13,244 bases of DNA, taken from positions 1 through 13,244 of the forward strand of contig UQQY01000049.1 of assembly GCA_900543295.1 (NCBI GenBank). The letters run 5' to 3'. Position 1 is the stretch's first letter. Each line of letters begins with the position of its first letter. This stretch comes from an uncultured Oscillospiraceae bacterium (GTDB taxonomy: Bacteria > Bacillota > Clostridia > Oscillospirales > Ruminococcaceae). Of the stretch, positions 1-5,486 are shown in pieces. The translations under genes and the position numbers were made by a program. A model generated the notes under the pieces. The model made no database searches and was not told where the DNA came from. It saw only the letters and a list, made by a program, of their open reading frames with translations.

Positions 1-630
1 ATTTTCTCTATCTAAAACACTAGATTCGTAATCTAAAACTTCACCATTTATTTCTATACTAAAGTTATCCTTTTTATGAAGTTCTAAAAACCAACAGAAT
101 TCTTTTGCCAAATATTCTTTTATTGTATCAATACTTAATTCATCACCAAAAATATTAAAAAAGGATACACTGGTTCCTACAGGGTAGGAAGTTTCTTCTT
201 CTGGGGTAGGATTAAATTCATTTAAGGAATTTGAATCAACCGAGATAGTATATGAAAACTTTTTGTTATCATGCTCATAAACGGTATTCCATTTTGCAAG
301 CGTTGAAAAAGTGAAAAATGTAAGACGTCCAACACCATTTTTACCATGAGTAGTTGAATGCTTTATATCAGGGTCATACACCTTTTCGGATTGAAAAAAT
401 GGCTTAAATTTATTATTAAGTAAACTTCGGTCGATTCCATATCCATCATCTTTAACAATAATTGATTCTATATTTTGTAATGAATTAAGTGTGATATTGA
501 TTTCAACTTTAGATGCTTGTGCATCAAATCCATTCCAAACATACTCTGCAAGAGACTTTAATGGCTTATATTTTTTAAGAGAATTTCGTATTCCCACAGA
601 AGATATGAGTATATTTTCTAAAGTAGCCAT
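1..630 (-). CDS. GHKL (HSP90/gyrase/MutL-type) ATP-binding protein, 3' end missing
   Basis: Only the first 210 codons lie in the window and the frame is open to base 1. The N-terminal Bergerat ATPase fold is recognisable: an N-box with E29, N33 and D36 (EYVWNGFDA), a DxGxG motif at 61-65 (DDGYG), a glycine-rich lid at 96-101 (GKNGVG) and a GT motif at 152-153. This combination is typical of HSP90, MutL, MORC and gyrase-like ATPases, and less so of sensor kinases, which have different spacing; no dimerisation/phosphoacceptor part is seen. The start is an ATG with AAGGAGAA eight bases upstream and a sigma-A-like promoter. The gene is very AT-rich, unlike genes to the right, suggesting recent acquisition. 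Uncharacterised proteins of this type often occur in bacterial defence islands, but the partner domain that would show its function is off the window. It follows the HTH gene in the same direction. Confidence 0.85.
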   Translation of the reverse strand, partial: MATLENILISSVGIRNSLKKYKPLKSLAEYVWNGFDAQASKVEINITLNSLQNIESIIVKDDGYGIDRSLLNNKFKPFFQSEKVYDPDIKHSTTHGKNGVGRLTFFTFSTLAKWNTVYEHDNKKFSYTISVDSNSLNEFNPTPEEETSYPVGTSVSFFNIFGDELSIDTIKEYLAKEFCWFLELHKKDNFSIEINGEVLDYESSVLDREN

Positions 631-665
631 GAGGTTTTCTCCTTAGCTATATCGATTTTATAACA

Positions 666-695
666 ATTATATCACACGCACTATCAAATAGTAAA
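666..695 (-). promoter_or_regulatory. Putative sigma-A promoter of the GHKL ATPase gene
   Basis: On the minus strand a perfect -10 TATAAT (666-671) is preceded at 18 bases by TTTACT (690-695), a 4/6 match to the -35 consensus. It lies between the HTH stop codon and the ATPase start, so the ATPase can be transcribed on its own; the preceding HTH protein is a plausible regulator, which is inference. Confidence 0.55.
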
Positions 696-1223
696 CATTA
701 ATCTCTCCCACGTCCCCTTTGTCACCCTCACTTTTCCGCTTTCCCACCGTTTCACTGCTCCGGCGCTCACGCCGTATAGCTTTCCAAATTGGTACTGTGT
801 CAAACCCATACTTTTGCGAATCTTCCGTATCTGCCAGCCCTGCCCGTCATAAAGGAATCGGTTGTACTCGTCCAGCAGGTCGGTGATGTTCACTTCCAGC
901 AATTCCGCAATCCGGCTGAGCTTGTCTACCGGATAATAGTCATGTTCCGGGTTTTCATAATGGATATAGGTGCTCTCGTTAATCTCTGCATATTCGGCTA
1001 CTTCACGCTGGAGCAGGGATTTTTTATATCGGTAGTACCGCAGCTTGTCCGCCGTTGTTGTGAGCATTGCCGGGTTGGGATATTGGATATTAAATTTTTC
1101 GGCGTCGGTGAGCTTTTTCGGACGAAGAAACAAAAAACTGTGGATTGCAAGGGGACTGTAAATCGTCCGTCCGTTTCGCTGTTTGCTGAACACATAAAGA
1201 TTATCGCTAATTTTGAGGAACAA
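684..1223 (-). CDS. Double helix-turn-helix (XRE-type) regulator of an integrated element
   Basis: The 179-residue protein carries two HTH segments. The first (about residues 58-112) contains LRYYRYKKSLLQREVAEYA and the second (about 129-172) contains IRKIRKSMGLTQYQFGKLYG, both in the XRE/Cro style with the conserved Q and the following helix. The N-terminal ~50 residues, rich in RNGRTIYSP and FLFLRPKKLTDAEK, resemble a module I recall from HTH proteins on clostridial mobile elements. It probably binds DNA as an element-encoded transcriptional regulator. The start is uncertain: the first usable codon is a TTG at 1221-1223 without a good ribosome binding site, while the frame stays open upstream to 1307 across the sigK junction. 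An internal ATG at 1065-1067 also lacks a clear Shine-Dalgarno but would lose the N-terminal module. It is followed by the ATPase gene after 53 bases. Confidence 0.75.
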   Translation of the reverse strand: MFLKISDNLYVFSKQRNGRTIYSPLAIHSFLFLRPKKLTDAEKFNIQYPNPAMLTTTADKLRYYRYKKSLLQREVAEYAEINESTYIHYENPEHDYYPVDKLSRIAELLEVNITDLLDEYNRFLYDGQGWQIRKIRKSMGLTQYQFGKLYGVSAGAVKRWESGKVRVTKGTWERLMFTI

Positions 1224-1244
1224 ACGCCATTTTGGAGCGTTCCG

Positions 1245-1266
1245 GGAAAAGGGAGCTTCTTTTTCC
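1245..1266. repeat. 22-bp near-palindrome inside the element, beside the sigK break
   Basis: GGAAAAGGG and TCTTTTTCC flank a central AGCT; seven of nine arm positions pair. It lies about 40 bases inside the element. It could be a regulator operator, a recombinase half-site arrangement or a weak terminator for the truncated sigK message. The sequence alone does not decide. Confidence 0.35.
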
Positions 1267-1288
1267 TGTTCCGAACTTAAAAGAGCCG

Positions 1289-1657
1289 TTATGAGGGGAT
1301 TGGTTTTTCAATACATCTTGCGCCATATGTCGCAAAGCGCGTGCCCTTCTCATATTGGAATGTACCGACCGCTTTGATCAACCCGATTGTTCCGATCGAA
1401 ATCAAATCATCCTGATCGTTTGTGATAGAATAATATTTTTTGGCAATATGTGCGACCAGCCTCAGATTGTGTTCGATCAGCATATCCCGCGCTTGCGTAT
1501 CTCCCTCTGCCATTTTCATAAAGCATTCGCGCTCCTTGGCGGATGAGAGCGGTTTCGGGAACGAGCTTCCCTCTATGTGTAAGGCGAACCATAAAAGATG
1601 CGAGCTTAACAGCTCAAATAATGAAAAAAACAAAAAAACAGCTCCTTTCTGTGCCAT
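1289..1657 (-). pseudogene. sigK: 5' part of sigK (sporulation sigma factor, spoIVCB-like), interrupted
   Basis: The 122-residue product is the N-terminal half of RNA polymerase sigma-K, which directs late mother-cell gene expression (coat and spore maturation). It starts with a hydrophobic pro-sequence (about residues 6-27), then FPKPLSS, then region 2: GDTQARDMLIEHNLRLVAHI (52-71), LISIGTIGLIKAV (85-97) and YGARCIE (111-117). The choice of SigK over SigE rests on the EHNLRLVAHI and KGTRFATYGARC wording. Only KPIPS and a stop follow, so the end of region 2 and all of regions 3 and 4 are missing and the product cannot act as a sigma factor as it stands. The start ATG at 1655-1657 has GGGAG six bases upstream and aligns with known pro-SigK starts; an in-frame ATG at 1766-1768 would add 37 unrelated residues. 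Probably restored by element excision in the mother cell, rather than a dead gene. Confidence 0.85.
1302..1315. other. Candidate attachment junction in sigK
   Basis: Read on the minus strand, TGTATTGAAAA (codons for C-I-E plus the next two bases) fits intact sigK genes; the following bases, ACCAATCCCC, do not give the expected NEILM and lead to a TAA 13 codons-worth or fewer downstream (stop at 1289-1291). The crossover would therefore lie at or just after the GAA codon at 1307-1309. The exact core cannot be fixed without the other end. Confidence 0.5.
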
Positions 1658-1798
1658 ATCACTCCCATTATTTCTATACATAAGAAGCTGTCCGATATGC
1701 CAAAAATCCGGAAAGACTTCCCACTCATCTATGATGCAGTGATCGGACAAAAAGGTTCCCTCCAGCATATTATAAGATTGAAAGAAAAAGGAAAGCGT

Positions 1799-1820
1799 CC
1801 GCCGCCTGAATAAACGGCGG
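1799..1820 (+). promoter_or_regulatory. GC-rich leader hairpin upstream of mazF
   Basis: CCGCCG and CGGCGG pair perfectly around a ten-base loop, CCTGAATAAA. There is no T-run after it on the plus strand, so it is not an ordinary terminator. A closely similar hairpin occurs at 3136-3155. The gap 1658-1881 otherwise holds divergent upstream sequence for sigK and mazF; I found no convincing sigma-A promoter in it. Confidence 0.4.
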
Positions 1821-1881
1821 GAGATTCACCCAAAATAATGACGACACAGTAATGGATCAAAAAAACGGAGGAGAACAAACC

Positions 1882-2235
1882 ATGACAGTACACAGAGGCG
1901 AAATTTATTATGCAGATTTAAGCCCGGTCGTAGGCAGCGAGCAAGGCGGCGTGCGTCCGGTTTTGATTGTACAAAACGATGTGGGAAACCGGTTCAGTCC
2001 AACTGTAATCGCGGCAGCCATTACCAGCCAATGCGAAAAGGCTAAGCTGCCGACACATATCTCGCTCCCAGCAAAGAACTGCGGACTGCAAAAAAACTCC
2101 ATTGTACTTTTGGAGCAGATCCGCACCATTGACAAGCGGAGATTAAAAGAGCGTATGGGGCAGCTCGACGAACGGTCTATGGGACAGATTGATAACGCTC
2201 TTTCGGTAAGTTTTGGTTTAATTCCGCGCAGTTAA
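1882..2235 (+). CDS. mazF: MazF/EndoA-type mRNA interferase (type II toxin)
   Basis: The 117-residue product matches the PemK/MazF family closely, with near-identity to B. subtilis EndoA (NdoA) in the stretches ADLSPVVGSEQGGVRPVL, GNRFSP, KAKLPTH and LLEQIRTIDK. Members are sequence-specific endoribonucleases that cleave mRNA in the cytoplasm and are held inactive by a small antitoxin. The catalytic pair known for EndoA, R25 and T48, is present (GVRP; AAITSQ). Length is normal for the family (about 116). ATG 1882 is chosen because GGAGGAG sits eight bases upstream; an earlier in-frame ATG at 1852 would place that site inside the gene. No antitoxin gene lies on either side: upstream is the divergent sigK and downstream is pduL. 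The antitoxin may be elsewhere in the genome or absent. Confidence 0.93.
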   Translation: MTVHRGEIYYADLSPVVGSEQGGVRPVLIVQNDVGNRFSPTVIAAAITSQCEKAKLPTHISLPAKNCGLQKNSIVLLEQIRTIDKRRLKERMGQLDERSMGQIDNALSVSFGLIPRS

Positions 2236-2249
2236 ACATAAGAGAGGGA

Positions 2250-2278
2250 TTGAAAAGCGGCTCCTGTTTGCGTATAAT
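2250..2278 (+). promoter_or_regulatory. Sigma-A promoter of the pduL-type gene
   Basis: TTGAAA (2250-2255) and a perfect TATAAT (2273-2278) are 17 bases apart, the optimal spacing. A second TATAAT follows at 2288-2293. Transcription would start near 2285, giving a leader of about 100 nucleotides that contains the hairpin at 2319-2336. Confidence 0.75.
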
Positions 2279-2318
2279 AAAGATAAGTATAATAAGCTGT
2301 GCTCCAAAGAGTGCGGCA

Positions 2319-2340
2319 GGGCGGAGACTTCCGCCCTTCT
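2319..2340 (+). terminator. Hairpin with short T-rich tail in the pduL leader
   Basis: GGGCGGA and TCCGCCC form a perfect seven-base stem with a four-base loop (GACT), followed by TTCTTAT. It could end the mazF transcript. Because it lies downstream of the strong promoter at 2250-2278, it could also act as an attenuator of the acyltransferase gene. The T-run is imperfect, so termination efficiency is uncertain. Confidence 0.45.
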
Positions 2341-2387
2341 TATACGCAGGATATACCCGGGAAGCCGGAGAATGGAGCTGTTTTATC

Positions 2388-2957
2388 ATGAAATTTTTAG
2401 TTGAAACATCCGCGCGTCATCTGCATGTGACAAGAGAAGATTTGGATACGCTGTTTGGCAAAGGCTTTCAGCTTTCCAACAAGAAGGATCTGTCTCAGCC
2501 GGGTCAGTTTGCTACTAACGAAAAGGTTACGGTTATCGGTCCGAAAGGCCAGCTGACCATGTCCATCCTTGGACCAGAGCGTCCGCAGACGCAGATCGAA
2601 GTCTCTTTCACCGATGCGCGCGCGCTGGGGCTGATTCCGCCGATCCGCGAATCCGGCGACGTTGCCGGAAGCTGTCCATGCAAACTGGTTGGTCCATGCG
2701 GCGAGGTTGAGCTTACGGAGGGCGTTATTGTCGCGCAGCGTCACATCCATACCACGCCGGAGGACGCCGCTGTTTTAAATGTAAAGGACAAGCAGATCGT
2801 CTGGGTAAAGATTGAAACCGAAGGCAGGTCGCTGGTATTCGGCGACGTCGTGGTTCGCGTTTCGCCCAAATATGCAACAGCAATGCATTTGGATACGGAT
2901 GAGGCTAATGCGGCGCACTGTGCCGGCGAAGTATACGGCGAGATTATCCGTCTGTAA
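2388..2957 (+). CDS. pduL: PduL-type phosphate acyltransferase (phosphotransacylase)
   Basis: The 189-residue protein exchanges CoA and phosphate on an acyl group (propanoyl- or acetyl-CoA to acyl phosphate), which an acyl kinase can then use to make ATP. It has the two-barrel PduL layout: RHLH at 10-13 and RHIH at 118-121 give paired zinc-binding histidines, H167 (MHLDTDEANAA) is the late histidine, E71 fits the glutamate ligand and R65 the catalytic arginine by spacing with Rhodopseudomonas PduL. There is no N-terminal encapsulation helix and no microcompartment gene nearby, so it is probably a free cytosolic enzyme standing in for Pta. ATG 2388 has GGAG about ten bases upstream and begins the conserved domain; 46 upstream in-frame residues from 2250 overlap the promoter and are rejected. 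Acyl specificity cannot be read. Confidence 0.9.
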   Translation: MKFLVETSARHLHVTREDLDTLFGKGFQLSNKKDLSQPGQFATNEKVTVIGPKGQLTMSILGPERPQTQIEVSFTDARALGLIPPIRESGDVAGSCPCKLVGPCGEVELTEGVIVAQRHIHTTPEDAAVLNVKDKQIVWVKIETEGRSLVFGDVVVRVSPKYATAMHLDTDEANAAHCAGEVYGEIIRL

Positions 2958-3000
2958 GGTTAAACCGTAATTTTATCTTCTTTGCAAAGTTTTATATTGG

Positions 3001-3030
3001 CGCGCGGACTGTCGGGTTCGCGCGTTTTTT
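3001..3030 (+). terminator. Rho-independent terminator after pduL
   Basis: CGCGCG (3001-3006) pairs with CGCGCG (3019-3024) and is followed at once by six T residues. It sits 44 bases after the pduL stop codon. Confidence 0.85.
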
Positions 3031-3066
3031 ATGTGTAAACACTTTATGAAACGTTTACTGCGATTG

Positions 3067-3095
3067 TTTACAGAGAGCGTGTCATGTGTTAAAAT
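3067..3095 (+). promoter_or_regulatory. Sigma-A promoter of the 96-residue protein gene
   Basis: TTTACA (3067-3072) and TAAAAT (3090-3095) are 17 bases apart, each one mismatch from consensus. The predicted start near 3102 gives a leader of about 95 nucleotides with the hairpin at 3136-3155. Confidence 0.65.
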
Positions 3096-3135
3096 AAAAT
3101 AAAGATAATAAACTGCTCATTTTGTCTTTTGACAG

Positions 3136-3155
3136 GCCGCCGGATAAAAGGCGGC
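3136..3155 (+). promoter_or_regulatory. GC-rich leader hairpin resembling the one before mazF
   Basis: GCCGCC pairs with GGCGGC around an eight-base loop, GGATAAAA. It lies in the predicted 5' leader, 42 bases before the start codon. Loop and stem resemble 1799-1820 (GCCGCC, a GAATAAA loop, GGCGG). Confidence 0.4.
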
Positions 3156-3197
3156 ACAACTCTTGGCAGGATCAACAGAACAGGAGGGGCTCATACA

Positions 3198-3488
3198 GTG
3201 GGAGAGGCAACAAGTCCGTTTTTCATGTATAAAGACAAACCGCTGGTTCGCAGCGGCAACACGCTGTATTACGGCAGCATGCAGGATCCATACGTTGTCA
3301 TGCTTCAGATTCTCGGCACAAAAGAAGAACACGGCCGTCCAATGGCGCAGGATGTCATGGTGCAGCTGATGCGCACTGGCAGAGATGTAAAACCGCAGGA
3401 TATGGTCGTGAAGAAAAGCGTAAAGAAGGGTCTGTACGCGGCGATGGATATTGCGGATATTTGGCTCAAACGTGCGCTTTCAGAATAA
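3198..3488 (+). CDS. Conserved hypothetical protein, 96 residues
   Basis: I do not recognise a characterised family, though the opening resembles a small clostridial protein of unknown function that I recall only vaguely. GTG at 3198 is chosen because AGGAGGGG lies about eight bases upstream; the frame extends to 3129, but that part covers the leader hairpin. The product is soluble, with no signal peptide or membrane segment. Visible pieces are KPLVRSGNTLYYGSM (about 14-28), a hydrophobic YVVMLQIL (33-40), a basic stretch VVKKSVKKG (69-77) and an acidic-amphipathic C-terminus, MDIADIWLKRAL. The compact alpha/beta composition suggests a small folded domain. It has its own promoter and terminator, so the neighbouring acyltransferase and flavoprotein genes give only weak hints of function. 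Confidence 0.75.
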   Translation: MGEATSPFFMYKDKPLVRSGNTLYYGSMQDPYVVMLQILGTKEEHGRPMAQDVMVQLMRTGRDVKPQDMVVKKSVKKGLYAAMDIADIWLKRALSE

Positions 3489-3520
3489 CAGTATTGCGTC
3501 GGCGCCGAATGGAGAGGCGG

Positions 3521-3570
3521 GCAGATACACAGTTTGCAGCTAATCGCAGGCTTGTATCTGCTTTCTTTCT
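3521..3570 (+). terminator. Intrinsic terminator after the 96-residue protein gene
   Basis: GCAGATACA (3521-3529) pairs perfectly with TGTATCTGC (3553-3561), followed by TTTCTTTCT. The 23-base loop is long for an intrinsic terminator. Confidence 0.6.
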
Positions 3571-3627
3571 AACTAATAATATAAAAAATTAAGGATATTT
3601 GCAGAAAAGAAGCGGTTTGCTTTATTC

Positions 3628-3652
3628 GTTATGTGTTTTCCATGCGCATAAC
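3628..3652. repeat. Imperfect inverted repeat upstream of the flavoprotein gene
   Basis: GTTATGTG and CGCATAAC are separated by nine bases and pair at seven of eight positions. The position, about 30 bases before the start codon, would suit a repressor or activator operator. No clear sigma-A promoter is visible here, so the gene may depend on an activator or another sigma factor. Confidence 0.3.
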
Positions 3653-3679
3653 CTAAAAATAGAGAGGGGAATTTAACAA

Positions 3680-5305
3680 ATGGCAGTGCAGTTTTATTCA
3701 TTCAAGCGCGATCCGCTGCATGAGGAGTGGGTCGGGACAGAGCCGCAGATTGCGGAAAAAGAGATCAGCGAAGTTGTTGAAACCGACGTTTTAATTATCG
3801 GAGCCGGTCTGGCGGGCGTTGCCGCAGCCCGCGAAGCAACCGAACGCGGCAGTCAGGTCGTCATTTTTGAAAAATGCCTGATTCCGCAGGCACGCTCCGG
3901 CGATTTTACAATTTTGGACAGCAAAATCGCAAAAAGATGGAATCGCGACCAAATTGATAAAAAGCAGGTCGTATCGGACTTGATGCACGACATGGGCTAT
4001 CGCGTCAATCAGAATATTCTAAATGCGTGGGCTGAAAACGCCGGCGAATCATTTGATTGGTACTTAGAGGGTTATCCGGGGCTTCCCGTGCTTGATACCA
4101 CGGTTTCCCCTGTTCCGGAGGGAGCGAATTGCTGGATTCAGCCGCGCCGCTATCCGGAGCCGGCAGACTACAGCAATGAGACGGAAAATTTCAAGTGCTA
4201 TCAGACAACCGTTTGGATCCGTCCGACTCATCTGCGTGTATTCAAAGGGAATTACGCGCTTGCAGAAAAGACGGGACGGCTCAAAAGCTATTTTTCCACG
4301 CCGGCTAAAAAGCTGATAAAGGATGAAAATGGTCGTGTAATCGGTGCAATCGCGCAAAAGCCGGACGGAACCTTTATAAAAGCGCTCGCACGGAAAGGCG
4401 TTATTCTTTCAACCGGAGATTATTCAAGCAACGAAAAAATGCTTGCCCATTTCTGCCCCTATGTAATCGACGCGCCGCGTCTTTGGACAAGCTATGACCG
4501 CAACGTACGGCCCTCCAACACTGGGGACGGGCATCGCATGGGCGTTTGGGCGGGAGCCAAAATGCAGGACAGTCCCCACGCCCCCATGGGGCATCATATG
4601 GGCGGCGCACTTGGCGCTTCCGGCTTTCTGCTTTTGAATAAGAACGGCGAACGCTTTGTCAATGAGGATTGTCCAGGCCAGCAGATCAATAATCAGGTAA
4701 ACATTCAGCCCGGCAAAATGGCATGGCAGATTGCAGATGCAGACTGGGCGGACTGTGTTCCGCATATTACGCCGAATCACGGTTCGGTGTGCTATGTTAT
4801 GGACGAGGATTTTGACGCCAAATCCAACGTAAATCATAAGCTTGGGACCATCGACTGTTTCACCTCACAGGCGATCGTGGACAAAGCGATCGCAGACGGC
4901 AGTATGATAAAAGCGGATACGCTTGACGAGCTGGTGGATAAGCTCGGTCTGCCGAAAGAGAAGGCTCTAATGGAGATTGCGCGTTATAACGAGATGTGCG
5001 CGCAAAAACGCGATCTTGATTTTTCCAAGCAGCCAAAGCGGTTGTTTCCGATTTTAAAGCCGCCGTTTTACGCAACCAAATTTTTGCCTGCCGTCATGAT
5101 CGTCTGCCTTGGCGGGCTGGAAAGCGACCAGTATTGCCGCTGCTATGATGCTGACGGGAATATAATAAAGGGACTGTATGCTGCCGGCAATGTGCAGGGA
5201 GACCGGTTTTCCGGTGAATATCCGCTTACCGTTCCGGGACTGAGCCATTCCATGGCGCTTACATTGGGCCGCCTTGCCGGAAGGTACGCTTCAGACGAAA
5301 AATAA
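3680..5305 (+). CDS. FAD-dependent oxidoreductase of the fumarate/urocanate reductase superfamily
   Basis: The 541-residue flavoprotein has an N-terminal FAD-binding Rossmann segment (TDVLIIGAGLAGVAAA, GxGxxG at 41-46, E64 for the ribose), GDGHRMGVWAGA at 282-293, GERFVNED at 323-330 and a C-terminal FAD segment GLYAAGN at 498-504. The family reduces activated double bonds or runs the reverse reaction. There is no signal peptide, FMN-binding domain or haem motif, so it is probably cytosolic and needs a separate electron donor. Residues expected for carboxylate chemistry in FccA/UrdA seem missing: after FVNE the expected TTRDK is CPGQQ, the histidine segment is MIVCLGG, and the late arginine segment is PLTVPGLSHS. 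The substrate is therefore probably not fumarate or urocanate. GAGAGGGG precedes the ATG. It is transcribed alone, with a terminator behind it. Confidence 0.8.
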   Translation: MAVQFYSFKRDPLHEEWVGTEPQIAEKEISEVVETDVLIIGAGLAGVAAAREATERGSQVVIFEKCLIPQARSGDFTILDSKIAKRWNRDQIDKKQVVSDLMHDMGYRVNQNILNAWAENAGESFDWYLEGYPGLPVLDTTVSPVPEGANCWIQPRRYPEPADYSNETENFKCYQTTVWIRPTHLRVFKGNYALAEKTGRLKSYFSTPAKKLIKDENGRVIGAIAQKPDGTFIKALARKGVILSTGDYSSNEKMLAHFCPYVIDAPRLWTSYDRNVRPSNTGDGHRMGVWAGAKMQDSPHAPMGHHMGGALGASGFLLLNKNGERFVNEDCPGQQINNQVNIQPGKMAWQIADADWADCVPHITPNHGSVCYVMDEDFDAKSNVNHKLGTIDCFTSQAIVDKAIADGSMIKADTLDELVDKLGLPKEKALMEIARYNEMCAQKRDLDFSKQPKRLFPILKPPFYATKFLPAVMIVCLGGLESDQYCRCYDADGNIIKGLYAAGNVQGDRFSGEYPLTVPGLSHSMALTLGRLAGRYASDEK

Positions 5306-5329
5306 TACGTAAATTAGATGAAAAAGATG

Positions 5330-5374
5330 ATCCTCAATACCTTGGTATGACCGGGTATTGAGGATTTTCTTTTC
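5330..5374 (+). terminator. Strong intrinsic terminator after the flavoprotein gene
   Basis: ATCCTCAATACC (5330-5341) pairs perfectly with GGTATTGAGGAT (5354-5365), followed by TTTCTTTTCT. Confidence 0.9.
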
Positions 5375-5439
5375 TCACATCCAATATGCGTGTACATCCG
5401 GCATTTTCAAAATATATTCAAACAAAATACGGTAGTTTG

Positions 5440-5448
5440 TGGTATAAT
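5440..5448 (+). promoter_or_regulatory. Extended -10 promoter for the Nudix-led operon
   Basis: TGGTATAAT is a perfect -10 hexamer with the TGn extension. The upstream TTCAAA is a poor -35 at 20 bases, as is common for extended -10 promoters. It lies 38 bases before the Nudix start codon. Confidence 0.65.
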
Positions 5449-5486
5449 AAAAATAATTATTTCATATAGACAGGAGGGATTGGCTT

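Larger units (their letters stand above)
1..1305. mobile_element. One end of a putative skin-like element inserted in sigK
   Basis: The segment left of the sigK break carries DNA unrelated to SigK: a double-HTH regulator and a GHKL-type ATPase gene that leaves the window. The break follows the codons for YGARCIE, where intact SigK proteins continue with NEILM. From memory, the B. subtilis skin element uses a five-base core (AATGA) in the codons for this ENE stretch, and C. difficile also carries a sigK intervening element. The ATPase part is strongly AT-rich compared with the chromosome to the right, while the HTH gene is not, so the element looks mosaic. No recombinase gene is visible; it would have to be beyond base 1. 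Insertion and boundary are inferred from the truncation. A fixed insertion that simply destroys sigK is the main alternative. Confidence 0.6.

Noticed and set aside
684..1223. The HTH protein as an antitoxin for the nearby MazF
   Set aside because: It is on the other side of the sigK break, in the inserted element, and has the layout of an element regulator; it lacks MazE-like features.
789..1280. Plus-strand 163-codon frame opposite the HTH gene
   Set aside because: Composition and content are those of an antisense shadow; the minus strand carries two recognisable HTH domains.
1660..1712. Sigma-E-type promoter before sigK (GCATATC ... TATGTATA)
   Set aside because: Expected from sporulation biology, but the -10 match is poor and the spacing is only roughly right, so it is not claimed.
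1658..1768. 37-residue N-terminal extension of SigK
   Set aside because: The extension is unlike any SigK N-terminus, whereas the ATG at 1655-1657 has an RBS and aligns with the pro-SigK start.
2250..2387. 46-residue N-terminal extension of the PduL protein, as an encapsulation peptide
   Set aside because: It overlaps the promoter and hairpin and lacks an amphipathic helix pattern; the real start at 2388 has its own RBS.
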